The translations under genes were made by a program, and so were the position numbers. A stretch of DNA of 64,000 nt from assembly GCA_951799425.1 (NCBI GenBank), contig OX637394.1, forward strand, positions 47,038,142 to 47,102,141, read 5' to 3'. Shown here in pieces: positions 33,547-45,456 of this stretch. The DNA comes from Ilex aquifolium. Taxonomy: Eukaryota > Streptophyta > Magnoliopsida > Aquifoliales > Aquifoliaceae. Below the pieces are notes generated by a model. That model made no database searches and was not told the DNA's origin. It saw only the letters and a program-made list of their open reading frames with translations. Each line of letters opens with the position of its first letter. Within the stretch, counting starts at the first letter, position 1.

Positions 33547-34379
33547 TTTTTTAAAAATGCTGGTCTATATATTTTACTTTTGAAGAATCAAAAATATATT
33601 TTATTTTTAGATGTTGTAAAATTAAAATTCTCCAACCATTATATATGTTTATCAATTGTTTAATACACTCTATCAATTTGTTAAAATAATCGTATAGTTG
33701 CTCCAAGCTCTTTTTGTTTTTGTTTTTTTTTTTTTTTTTGTAGAGGATTAATGGCTTGTAAGTAAGTAAAACATGAAGAGATAAAAATTATACAATTTTC
33801 TAACTCAATTCGAAGGAGCATTTTCTAATTTTTCAAAGAATTAAGTTTCTCAACAAGAGATAAGATTATTTCCATTAGGCTTTGCAAGAAAATTAGAGAT
33901 AATTTTGCAACGAACTCTTTTATTGGTTATGTATTTTTCTTGCTTCTACAAACATAGACGATTTATTTTGGAGAGTTGAAAATAAAGTTAATCCATCAAC
34001 TTTTTCTTCTTCACTATTTTCCTTTCTTATCAAACATGATGTTTTATCTATCCCTCCAATTTTTTATCCTTCCAACTTTGCATGCTTTCATTTTTCCATC
34101 GTACCAAACGAAGCATTAAAATATTAATGCGGTTCCTATTTAGTCCATAGAGTTTCAGTTAGTACAATTTAGTCCTTAAAGTATTGATTGTGTTTCTATG
34201 AGAGACTTCCATCTATATTCATCGCAACCATCATACGGTTAGTCAAATTCAGAAGGGCTTTTTCATCTATCACTCTCACTCTCATTGTCTTTACCTAGTA
34301 GTCTAACCATAGTTATATCATTGACCCTTACCCTTAACTTATATATGGTGAGGTAGACATGAGATTAACAGTGATGAAG
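33547..34379. repeat. Spacer with CACTA empty site; segmental duplicate
   Basis: From about 33922 to 34275 it is paralogous to 47208-47255 plus 52125-52430. The CACTA element found there is missing here, so 33961-33970 preserves the uninterrupted target (gatttattttgg). No gene. Confidence 0.8.
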
Positions 34380-36129
34380 ATTCTGAAATTGATCCAGATT
34401 ATTCGGACTTAGATGATAGTACTTATGATATGAGTGATGATGAAATGTATGTAAAAAATGTGAACACAAGTGTTGAGTGGGAAGGCCTTGGATCAAAAAA
34501 TGTTGAAAGTGAGATGAGTAAAGGAAAAAAAATGCAATTTTGACAACTTAATTGCAGATGAAATTAACTTCATTTTATGTGATGAAAGATATTTTCAAGT
34601 GGGCAGCTCTTTCTTGAACTAGTATGTTTGCAGAAATAATTCAACTCAAAAGTGGACAAGCCTTGTGTAGGGTAATGCTTGTGTGAAAGCTTTGTGTGAA
34701 GTGACAGCGAAGGCTATCAATTCAACTGAGTGGAAACACAAGGGTTCCACGACATTAAAGAAATAGGAATCTTGTTGAAGATTTTATTGGGTAGGAGGAA
34801 TTTACCCACTAAATGGATAGGGTTTCTCAAAAAATAAAAATAAAAAATAAAAATTACACATTAAATTATTGAACTTGCCCCAAATCTCTCGCAACCAAGA
34901 AAGCGTCATCCTAGGTTTTGGTCAGTCCAAGATGTTCGCATTACCACTCTCCTCCCACAAGAACACTACACATCCATTGTGTGCATGCAACGGGTCTTCT
35001 CTTCCTTCAGATTTGAACATGGGCGTCCCTCGATTTTTCTGTGTTTTTGATATGGGTAGTGGTTTCAGGTGAAGAAAATGGGTTTAGTTTTGGTTGCAGG
35101 TGAAGACAATGGGAGACTTAGACGAAATGTCACTCTGAATTTGACTAATCATTTGGTGTTTTTCATGAATATAGACGGAAGTCTCTCATGGAAACACAAT
35201 CAACACTTTAAAGACCAAATTGTGCAAATCGAAATTTCAGGGACCAAAGAAGAACCACATCAATACTTTAAGGGTGTGATTTGCTATTCACCCTTTTTAT
35301 TATATGGTGCATTTGGAGGATCTAATCTAATCATATGACTTCTAATGATGTTTACCTGCTTTAGTACATTTTTTTTTCATTAGGTTCAAGATCGTAATAT
35401 TGACCTTAGAGAGTATTGAAACACATTGATCTCAATGTCACAATACGACATTGAGCGCTATGCATGAAAGGCTGGATAAAAAAAAAGTTAGGTATGGCAA
35501 GAAAGTTATGTCATACCATGGATATATGAAATGGTATCATAGGGTCATGTAATGATGATTAGGAGGAATTGACCGAGTTGTATGTATGAGCCGTCTCTGA
35601 GTTGAACACGAGTCCAATTAGACTTGTGATTTATATGGAATGTGTATTGGTCTTAGTTGAAATTATGATGTTTTATCCTTCTAGACATAACGATGTATAA
35701 TATTTATCACCTCTTTTAGGTCGAGACAGATAGCCTCTTGATTGTTGATTAACAAAGGGGAGAGTGGCTGTTTGTAGTACGTGAATTTGGAACATTGTAT
35801 TGTATTTGTAGTATTTTTTGATGATGGATGTCATATCTATATAATTAGGGAGTTAAAAGTTTAAATCTTATCCCCATGTATTTTCTGCTCATTACATTAC
35901 ATCATTTATTTCTATCACAAATTGATTATTTATGTTTTAGACATTGTTCAAATATCATTATATACACATATTGATATATATATATTTTTTTTGGAAATCA
36001 TGTATTTTAAGAAAATTTAATTTGTTATTTTTTTTTAATAAAATAATGGGTAGAAATTAATTTCAAATTATGTAACTAAAAAATGAATTTTTTTTTTTTG
36101 ATTATTTAGTATAATAGTGTTGATTCTTG
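34380..36129 (+). repeat. Duplicated unit, copy 1
   Basis: 34400-35640 is repeated at 37060-38255, and about 35925-36129 at 36730-36920. The first 250 bp can be read as an acidic stretch (EIDPDYSDLDDSTYDMSDDE, then VEWEGLGSKNVESE) faintly reminiscent of the N-terminal region of plant MuDR-type transposases, but the frame breaks and no catalytic domain follows. The ORFs at 34869 and 35069 are present in both copies without evidence of protein conservation. Confidence 0.7.
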
Positions 36130-36725
36130 TGATGATACCTAAAATTATCTATGGTTTAGATCGGTACATCGAGCTCGGACGACTAAGCACAGACTTCGCA
36201 GCTCATGATTATTGGCTCAGGATGTGCAGATCGGGAACCTTCGTCAACGAGACCCTTGTGCACGACGATAACGACAGCTGACACATTTTAGAAGGTCATG
36301 ACACTTAGGGAGTATAACTCGTAACGGCCCAACATTCTAGCAAATGAGTTACAACCGTCTCAACACTATGCAAAAAGAGCGTCGATTATGAGAAGGTGCA
36401 AGGATCACACAAGACAATCACGCAAGATATCTGAAGACTATAGAAAGGGATCAAATCCCTCACAATGTATAAAAGCAATTATCTGTACAATTACCCTGTG
36501 TAATCTTCTCCCCCGATAAATAGAAAATTTTCATAGGAGCAAGAGACTCCATTAGAGTGGACTAATCGAGCTCCTGAGCTGGTGAACTACTATAAACCTT
36601 ATGCCTGTTATTCTTTAAATTACGTCGCCTAACCGCCAAGAGCTTAGAAGCTCTGATTGGACATTTCAATGACTCCTAAATCCCCTAAACAATACGCCTC
36701 TGCTCGGTTATGCAAAGCACATCAT
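36130..36725 (+). mobile_element. LTR, TGATGATACC family, plus strand
   Basis: Begins TGATGATACCTAAAATTA and ends near CACATCATCA. It has a TATA box (aatgtataaaagc, about 36467) and the block 'aagagactccattagagtgg' (36541-36560). The block appears here in reverse complement relative to 19571-19590, consistent with the two LTRs lying in opposite orientation. GC-richer than its flanks. No clear target duplication. It lies between the two copies of the duplicated unit. Confidence 0.65.
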
Positions 36726-38480
36726 CAAATATAATTTTTATTTTAGTCATTGTTCAAATACAATAAATAGTGCATACATATTAATATTTTTTTTACATCA
36801 TATATTTTGAGAAAAATTTGTTAGTTTTTTTTAAAAAAAATAATGGGTAGAAATTAATTTCAAATTATGTAATTAAAAAAAAAGAAAAAAAAAATGTTAT
36901 GTAGTATAATAGAATCAATTTTTTGGACGCTCAGATTTTATATTGCATCGTATCTTAAGACACGAGTTATGACTTGTATGTTTATGTTTTGTTTTTGAAC
37001 AAAGACTAGTATTTTTATGCTATACATGTGTTTATTTATGTCAAAAGTAGAACGCTGAGATGATAGTACTTATGATATGAGTGATGATAAATTGTATGTA
37101 AAAAATGTGGACACAAGTGTTGAGTGGGAAGGCCTTGGATCAAAAAATGTTGAAAGTGAGACGAGTAAAGGAAAAAAATGCAATTTTGACAGCTTAATTG
37201 CATATGAAATTAACTTCATTTTATGTGATGGAAGATATTTTCAACTGGGCAGCTCTTTCTTGAACTGATATGTCTGAAGAAATAATTCAACATAAAAGTG
37301 GACAAGCCTTGTGTAGGGGTATGCTTGTGTGAAGTGACAGCAAGGCTATCAGTTCAACTGAGTGGAAACACAAGGGATCCACCACATTAAAGAAATAGGA
37401 ATCTTGTTGAAGATTTTATTGGGTAGGAGGAATTTACCCACTAAATGGATGGGGTTTCTCAAAAAATAAAAATTACACATTAAATTATTGAACTTGCCCC
37501 AAATCTCTCGCAACCAAGAAAGCGTCATCCTAGGTTTTGGTCAGTCCATGATGTTCGCATTACCACTCTCCTCCCACAAGAACACTACACATCCATTGTG
37601 TGCATGCAACGGGTCTTCTCTTCCTTCAGATTTGAACATGGGTGTCCCTCGATTTTTCTGTGTTTTTTATATGGGTAGTGTTTTCAGGTGCAGAAAATGG
37701 GAGAGTTAGACGAAAATGTCACTCTGAATTTGACTAATCATTTGGTGTTTTTCATGAATATGGACGGAAGTCTCTCATGGAAACACAATCAACACTTTAA
37801 AGACCAAATTGTGCAAATCGAAATTTCAGGGACCAAATAAGAACCACATCAATACTTTAAGGGTGTGATTTGCGATTCACCCTTTTTATTATATGGTGCA
37901 TTTGGAGGATCTAATCTAATCATATGACTTCTAATGATGTTTACCTGCTTTAGTAGATTTTTTTTCGTTAGGTTCAAGGTCGTAATATTGACCTTGGAGA
38001 GTATTGAAACACATTGATCCCGATGTCACAATACGACATTGAGCGCTATGCACGAAAGGCTGGATAAAAAAAAAAAGTTAGGTATGGCAAGAAAGTTATG
38101 TCATACAATGGATATATGAAATGGTATCATAGGGCCATAAAATGATGATTAGGAGGAATCGACCGAGTTGTATGTATGAGTCGTCTCTGAGTTGAACACG
38201 AGTCCAATTAGACTTGTGATTTACATGGAATGTGTATTGGTCTTAGAATGGTAGGTGTTTAGTGGTATACAAAAAAAAAAAAAAAGTTAGAACTTAGGAT
38301 CAATCTTAAAAAAATATAATTTGTTGGAGTCACATTATAATCTTTTGGGTTTAACTAAAACTTTTGGGATCAAATTACAACTTTTTTAAAGTGTTTAGAA
38401 TAGATCTTGAAATATTATAATCGACCCTCAACATTTCAAAAATGTTATAACTTAACCCTAAAAACTTTGTAATTTAAACT
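36726..38480 (+). repeat. Duplicated unit, copy 2, with copia empty site
   Basis: Counterpart of 34380-36129 in the order Y'-X' (36730-36920 then 37060-38255). It continues to 38480, matching 2640-2889 and then 7683-7720. At 38472-38476 the single attta is the uninterrupted target of the copia element. No gene. The acidic ORF at 37077-37268 is the counterpart of that at 34430. Confidence 0.8.
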
Positions 38481-39410
38481 CAATAATTAGTAATTGGCGG
38501 TGAAATAAACTTTCGGTAAGTAAACAAATCCTAATTTTGATAGTTTCATACCCCCTTTTCATATTTGGATATATCTACTCACCAACTACATACTTCCATT
38601 TCAGGCATTACTTGCATTTCAGGCCTTTAATAGGCTACGGATAAGGTGGGACAAATTGCTGAAAGAGTCGGAGGACAGAAGTCTGTCCTGTGTCGCATGT
38701 GACAGCCCAAAATAATTGACAGCCGAGTTTTCAAATTGAATTCGAATTTAAGTGAGACACATTGATCTGTTTTTTTTTTTTAGTAAATTATATTTTAAGC
38801 TCTAAACTATTATTCTTGTTTTATTTTGCACCCTTAATTATAAAATTTCTCACATTGTACCTTAAAGTATCAATTTTAATTCATATCACTCTAATAAATA
38901 ACGACAAACTTGATAATTTGTCAAATAAGGGAGGAAAATCCCAAAGAGTTTACCGCTAAGTGTCTAGCACCACTTTATTTTATTTTTTTTGCAACCAAAT
39001 GATTGTTGAGAAGAAAAAGAAGGTCAGTCAGAGGAAAAAAATTTGGAGCTTAGGAAGGACATGAATATGTATTTTTTCTTGATTTTTAATCTTCACACGT
39101 GCAATAGACAGTTACTTATTGGCAGTATAGACCATTCATATGTACATTTACTATCAAAAAATTGGCAATCATTATCTATCCGAGTGATATGAAATAAAAT
39201 TAATATTTTAAGGTACAATGTGAGAAATTTTATATATAATTTACCCTTTTTTTTTTTGAATAGATTGGCATAGCCATTATATTGGGTTGCAATCATTTTT
39301 TAGTATTGTCTTTGACTCACTGGGTGGACTACCTATCCAGTTGCTTGGGAGTTTCTTATTCCACTTCTAGGTACATAGTTAAACTTTAAAGAAATTGAAT
39401 GGTTTCATCA
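38481..39410. other. Spacer, duplicated in part at 52435-53030
   Basis: 38880-39405 matches 52440-53035 (shared 'aataaataacgacaaacttg', 'tgaatagattggcatagcca'). No gene. Low-complexity T runs at 38770 and 39250. Confidence 0.65.
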
Positions 39411-39419
39411 TTATTATTT

Positions 39420-40352
39420 GGGTCTTTTAAAAGTCAGTACACTAAATTAGACATAATTGTAAAAAAATACACAGAATAAAATATTTTAGAAAAAAGTACA
39501 CAGTTGAGATACAAAGATGTAAATGCCCATTTTATAAAATTTTCTTTCCTAAAAACTATAACAAGACATTTATCTTAAACGCTAAAATTTAGGGTCATTT
39601 AACTCAAAATCTCTTATCTTTAATGCACCTTGATTCATGCGAATTTTTTTAAAAAAATTGGTTTTGTTTTCAAATTATATTTATACATTAAAATATTTAC
39701 TACTACTAGTTTTTTAGGATAACTTTAATATTCCGTTTATTTTAGGATATATCACTTGTTTGAATTTCAAAATTTGTTAATATCCGAACTCCATAATAAT
39801 GTAATAAAGACAATGTAACAATACACTGTAACAAAGACAATGTAACAATACACTGTAACAAAAACAGTGTTCAGTGGTTTTGTGCATGTGATAATAAATT
39901 CAAAACGGAAATGCACTATTTTGAATGAAATTATATGAAAATATATGTTTTACAAAATGTAATAGTACAATATTTTGTGTAAATATCTTGTTACACTGAT
40001 ATTGTTACACTGCTACACTATTATTGTTACATTGTTATGGAGTTCAGATATTAAAATAATTTGAAAACAAAATCACTTTTCAAAAAAAAAAACGCATGAA
40101 TTAAGGAAGGACATATAAATACGAAATATCAAAGTTCTCCCATAAATTTAAGAGATGTTTAATACACAACTTTCCAAAAAATTACGCATAAATCAAGGGA
40201 GGACGAAAATGACACAAAAAAATCTAAAAATTTCAAATAATATACTTGGACACAAATAAGTATCAAAATTAAGGACTTTTTTACTCTATATTTTTTTCTA
40301 TATATTTTTTTATAATTAACTCCAATGTAATATACCTCCCTCCAATTTTCCC
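39420..40352. mobile_element. Mutator-type foldback element (933 bp)
   Basis: Inverted ends GGGTCTTTTAAAAG and, from the right, GGGAAAATTGGAGG, with homologous subterminal phrases (ataattgtaaaaaaataca). A perfect 9-bp duplication ttattattt flanks it (39411-39419, 40353-40361). Long internal arms pair 'gttttcaaattat...atccgaactccataa' with 'ttatggagttcagatat...ttgaaaac'. The empty site is preserved at about 53033-53041 in the paralogous segment. No transposase. Confidence 0.88.
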
Positions 40353-40400
40353 TTATTATTTTCAATTATGTTCCTGTCTGTCTGCATTGCATCCGTCATT

Positions 40401-40554
40401 AAGGCCCATATGTCATAGTCACTTAAAATGCCAGCCTTGCACCGCTGGGCATTGAAATATGTGATAGGAATATTATATACTTTTATGTCATTCTATATAT
40501 ACAATACCAACTGTGCAAGGCTGGCATTCTAAGTGACAATGACATATGGGCCTT
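40401..40554. ncRNA. 154-bp near-perfect hairpin, candidate hairpin RNA
   Basis: Arms of 42 bp (40401-40442 and 40513-40554, starting AAGGCCCATATGTCAT) pair with only two mismatches around a 70-nt loop. The paralogous segment near 53085 lacks it. The right arm, or the left arm in reverse, plus part of the loop resembles single-copy sequence at 56146-56204, upstream of a TATA-like box. That fits an inverted duplication of promoter sequence. It could be a MITE, a young small-RNA locus, or simply inert; no transcript evidence is available. Confidence 0.5.
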
Positions 40555-40945
40555 AGAAAAGGGTATGGCTTTAAAGTCTGTAATCTTACCAAAAACAGTA
40601 ATAATGTTGTCTCTGATACCATTATCTTAAAAGAATAGTAAGCTCATCTCAAAAAATTGTAACATTTTTTTTTTTTTAGAGAGGATTGAGACTTGAATCC
40701 TTAACCTCAAGAAGATAAAATTTTCACAAAACAAAGAGTATCATTAGATCAAAGACTAATTGATAAAGAAATTGTAACCTCACCTTATTTTTAGAGGTGA
40801 GAACTTTGTCTCTAGTGTTTAAAACTTAACTTTAAATGGTTATAATCTCACATTCAAATGTAGTAATTTCACAATAAATGGTTATAACCTTATTTTAAAA
40901 AGTTGTAATCTAACCTCTAAAATTGATAATTTTATCTCTATAGAT

Positions 40946-41721
40946 CAATGTTATCAGAACCGGACCGGTCATTGAACCGGCAAGGAGACCGAGTCAATGG
41001 TTTACTAGTTCAACCGTTGGATCAATTGGTAGGACCGATCATATAATAAAAAAATAAAAAAAATATAAATATTATAAAATATAATAATTTAACTACAATG
41101 CATATAATTTACCATAAATTAATAATAAAGACAGATGACAACATCATATTTTTGCCTTTAAAATTGATGAATAAATGTTTGATCAGTTGGCATTGATCAG
41201 CTGGTATACACTAAGAGAGAAGGAGAGAGAGAGAGAACCATGAGAAATTTGAATTCTTTCCCTTCCAAATCATCACTGAAAGTGCCTTATTTTCACTTGG
41301 AATGATTGGAGAGGTAGCTTCACATGACCCAGAATGAAGGTATTTCTGCATCTCTACCGAGTATTTTTATGCTCCTTCCACCCCCTCCCAAACCCCCCCC
41401 CCCCCCCCCCCCCCCCCCCAACCACCCCCAAGCACATACTTGAAGCATCAAAATGAACCTTTTGAATAGTTAGAATATGATCTTGAAGCCTACTGTGTTG
41501 CTGTGTTGAAGGCCGTTGGAGGGCCTTTTTTTTTTTTTTTAATATTATTTGAAATCCAACCGGTAGGTTTTAAAAAATCGTCCAGTTTACCGATTTGATA
41601 AGAAAACCGGCCGGTTTAGCGGTTTTCTTCCGGTTCAATTGCTTATACAGTTCAAATTCAGAACCGGACCGGCTTAAGTCTTGGTTCGACCGGTTGGTCC
41701 GGTCCGGTTCTGATAACACTG
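40946..41721. mobile_element. hAT-type element, GTTATCAGAACCGG family, copy 1
   Basis: Ends CAATGTTATCAGAACCGG and, reversed, CAGTGTTATCAGAACCGG. A perfect 8-bp duplication ctatagat flanks it (40938-40945, 41722-41729). Inner ends are rich in CCGG words. The middle holds GA repeats and a run of 27 C (41393-41419). The ORF at 41595 crosses the right end and is not a gene. A second copy is at 49507-50193. Confidence 0.88.
41393..41419. repeat. Poly-C run (27)
   Basis: 27 consecutive C inside the hAT element, next to ccaccccctcccaaa. Confidence 0.9.
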
Positions 41722-42369
41722 CTATAGATTGTAACTTAGTCTCAACTAATTACAAACTCACATTCAAATGTGATAAATTTACTTTAAACGGTTGCATCCT
41801 TACAAAAAGAGCTAGTACATCACATCTAAAGGCGATAATTTTACCCTTACAGGTTGTAATTTAATCTCAAATAATTGAACCATCACCTCCAAAGATAATA
41901 GTTTTACCTTAAAAGATTGTAACTTTCCTTTCAGATGTTATAACCTTACCTCTAAAAGTGGTAATTTTACTTCTATAGGCCGTAATTTAATTACAAATAG
42001 TTGTAACATTACCTCTAAAAGTAGTAATTTTACCTTAAATTAAAGATGGTAGCCTTATCTTAAGAGATTATAACTTTGTCTTTACAAATAGTAATTTTAC
42101 CTCAATAGTTATGATCGATCATAATTATTTGGGATCGATAGCAATGCCTCTGATTGATCCAAATATTCAATGAAACTTTTTTTTTTTTTTTGTGATTCCA
42201 CTCAATAAAAATCGATCATGAATATATTGGATGGATCTTAATGTATTTGATGGTCCAAAAATTATTTCAAACAAAATTTCTAGAGATTCCAATTAGATAG
42301 GATCGATCATGATTACTCAAAATTTTTTTTTTTTTTTGAATTTGTCCCGATCCTATACTATATTCAGTT

Positions 42370-42947
42370 ACATCAAATTGACTTGTAATTTTACGAAATT
42401 ACCTTTCAATTTCATCTAACTAACATTCAATTCATCAAAAATAACATTAAATTGACCTTCAAATTTATTTAAATTAACATTCAAAATTATAAATTTAACA
42501 TCCAATTAACATTTAATTGACGAAATTAACATTAAATTAACATTACTAAAGTCTCTCCCTTATTTTTGTTCATTTTTAAAAAGAGAGGCTTTGGTAGCAA
42601 CAATCTAATTATTGGTACCGTACCATAATAAATGTGTGATTGTCAATTTTTTGACATTAAATATTAATATATTTGCATCTTAAAGTTGCACCTTTTTTCT
42701 TTAAAGGTTGTAATTTTGCCTAGGTGATAATTATGTCTCTAAAGGTGGTAATATTACCTTAAAGGGTTAAGCTCACCTCAAGAGATTGTAACCATTATCA
42801 TTGTTATAAGTAAAATTACAAACTTTAGAGAAAAATGTATAACCTTATGTGGCAAGGAATCACTTTAGTAGATAATATTTAATGGCAAAAAATTGACAAC
42901 CACATATTTCTTATGGTACAGTACTGAGGATAAACCCAAATTTAAAA
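42370..42947. repeat. Degenerate ATTAACATTCAA minisatellite and spacer
   Basis: 42370-42545 is the reverse-complement version of the theme at 29560-29935 (caattaacatttaattgac). The remainder is AT-rich and shows nothing recognisable beyond minisatellite words at 42700-42800. Confidence 0.55.
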
Positions 42948-45066
42948 AAGAGGCTAAATATAACCATTTGATCTTTAAAGGAATGTGTAATCTCATCATT
43001 GGTGAAAAATGTAAAGATTTGAGTTTTCCTTGATTTAGGGTTAAAAAAAGATTTTACTTCATTTGATATAGGTATGGGTATAACTTTAGCATTGGAGAAG
43101 ATTTTTAAGAATTTTTTTTATCTTTTTTTAAAAAAGGGTATAAAAAAAGGTAAGGACAGAAGATGCTCTAACATTGAAGAAAGTTTTTAATAGTTTTTAT
43201 TACCATTTTTTAAAAAACAAATTTAAAAAACGGTAATGATTGGAGAAGGTCTGAGCGTAGCACCAAAATTTCACTATTAACAAAAGAAGATTATACAAAA
43301 TTCTTTAACTCAGAGAATAAAATCAAATATAGATGCCCAAAACTGGGGGTTAAAATCCACCCAAGGGGGCCAAAATTCCTCCTAAGTGAGAGCCAAAATT
43401 CCCTAAAATCCAAGGCCAAAAACCCAATAGAAAATCGAGTGGTCTACAATACCATCTATTGAAGTGCTCTTCATGAAATTAAGCATTACCAATACGGATA
43501 GAATATTTGAATTTTTGTATGTGCCATTACAGTGTATGTTTAAGCCTTTCAGAAGAAATATAAGTTGTCGCGATAAAATGATTTATAATGTTTTTCCCAC
43601 TAATCAATAAATTGGGTTTGGCAGAGCTGATGTAGTGGTAGCAATGCGGTGATTATTTGATGTGTTTTGGTGTATGGTGGTTGTATTATTTGAGTAAATA
43701 TTATTATAGTTGAAGTGGTATAGTTTGTTCGATCAAATCGATTAACATTGGTCGAGATGAAGGTATTATGACTTACTAAAAAGTTTTGTATTATTATTCT
43801 TCAAGTTATCAATTTTGCAATGTGTGCGATTTGGATTCGTTGGACGCTACTTATGGAATTGCGAAAGGTCAACTCAAATGACCTGTGACTGATAGAATTG
43901 ACACCAACATAGACACTAACTTCAAAGTGTGATTTTTTTTTTTTTTTTTTTCGATAAGTGAAAGCATGAAATATGTTATGACCTTATAATGTAGCAAATC
44001 GGTTAAGTATGTGCATGACCATAGTTACAAAAATTATTGACAGTTTGTCAGTAAATAATGCCATTACTGATTATAATTCCATGATTAGAGTAGGTTACGA
44101 GATTGGTTTACAAGCAAATTCATTTCCTTTATCCATATAAGATCGATTATGGCAGAACAAATAAATAACATGAGAGAAGATTTTTGTTTGTTTAGCGGGA
44201 TAATGGTAGAAAATGAAAGAAAGAGAAATTTTTTAAATTTTTTATGTGTTTGGTTAGCGTGAAATGAAAAATGGTATAAAAAATAATTTTCTTTCATATT
44301 TAAATTTTCTCACAACTAACAACTTTTTTTTTCTTATAAAAACCACAAAGAAATGCAAGAAAGTTGTGATTTATAATTGACTTCCCATTTTACCCTTATT
44401 TTTTTTAAAATGTTTTATTGGTTATTAATTTTAAAAAAAAATTTGTATGAATTTGGTTAACCATATAATTTGGCCTAGAGACCTTGGTGCTAATGTTTAT
44501 CTAAAAATTAAGTTATGAGCCACTTTTTAAAAAAAATTTAACTTTTAATTATAATAAATGTTTTTTTTCTTATTTAGACCGATTTAATATAATTAAGGGT
44601 AATTTAGACAATTAAAAAAAAATTCTTGTAATTTTCGTTTCTTTTAAACCAAAGAATGAAATTTTTTTAAAATTTTCTCTTAACTTTTTCATGCTAACCA
44701 AATACATACATAAAAATATATTTTTTTACATTATATTTTTTTTCACTTCACTTTCTATTATTTTTATTTTTCATCATTTTTTTTTCCTAACCAAACGGAC
44801 TCAGTGTGATCCGTCATTCATGAGTCAATAATAATGAATCAATTGAAAAAAAAATCAATTATACAACAACATGACCCTAATTAGCCATTTGCTTGAATCA
44901 CTAAAAAAATGGTGGTAGTGGCATTGTCTGCTTAGATAAAAAGATCTTCTTGTCTATACTTGGTACTTGCTTTTTCTTTGTTACTCACACAAAGTTTGTA
45001 TTCCATCTTGTCACCTATAGAGAAAAGAAAATAGTGGTCACAGCCTGTGCCATACCTCGCTTTCTA
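42948..45066 (+). repeat. Segmental duplicate: upstream region of copy D
   Basis: Matches 57165-59315 nearly end to end, and the match continues through exon 1 and into intron 1 (to about 46230 versus 60260). It contains no ORF of note and acts as the 5' region of the dioxygenase copy. Near the end, the ATG used in copies B and F reads ATA at 45031-45033. Confidence 0.85.
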
Positions 45067-45067
45067 G

Positions 45068-45456
45068 CAGGGCCGGCCCAATAGTATTAAAAAAAAACAG
45101 TGGCTTTAGGCCCCATAATTATAGATACATAACTAGTTCACATAAAATATTTAAATTCATGAAAATTTTAGGCCTTATAAAAAGACCCCAAAAAATTTAA
45201 GCCCAATCAAAAAATTATAATTTCAATAATTTGGGCCTACAATTTAATCCATAATATTAGAAACTCAAAAATCAAAAATTTTAAAAAAAAATAAAAAAAA
45301 ATCTGTCTCTCTCTCTTAAAAAACAAAAACAAAGTATCGCATCCTCCTCTCTCACTTCAAAAAAATTAAAAATATTTTTTTTAAAAATAATACTAAAAAT
45401 AAAAAGACATCATTTAATATTACCGCTTTAGGCCTCAATTTAACTTGAGCCACCTG
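45068..45456. mobile_element. hAT-type MITE in the 5' end of copy D
   Basis: CAGGGCCGGCCC at the left and GAGCCACCTG at the right, with a perfect 8-bp duplication ctttctag (45060-45067, 45457-45464). The interior is AT-rich with scattered 'aggccc' words and has no ORF. Copy F lacks the insertion and reads straight through (ctttctaattatgtcag). It separates the ancestral N-terminal codons from the rest of exon 1. Confidence 0.88.

Larger units (their letters stand above)
40555..42369. repeat. Degenerate 'gttgtaattttacctctaaa' minisatellite
   Basis: About 40790-40937 and 41730-42100 consist of imperfect units of roughly 18-20 bp around 'ggttgtaac/ttacctctaaaagt/ggtaattttacc', also seen at 42700-42800. 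A hAT element interrupts the array. No gene. 42100-42369 has T runs and gatcgatcat words. Confidence 0.7.

Noticed and set aside
34869-35338. ORFs repeated at 37488-37709 as conserved genes
   Set aside because: They lie in a duplicated DNA unit. Frames differ between copies (the 35069 frame is broken in the second), so similarity is at DNA level only.
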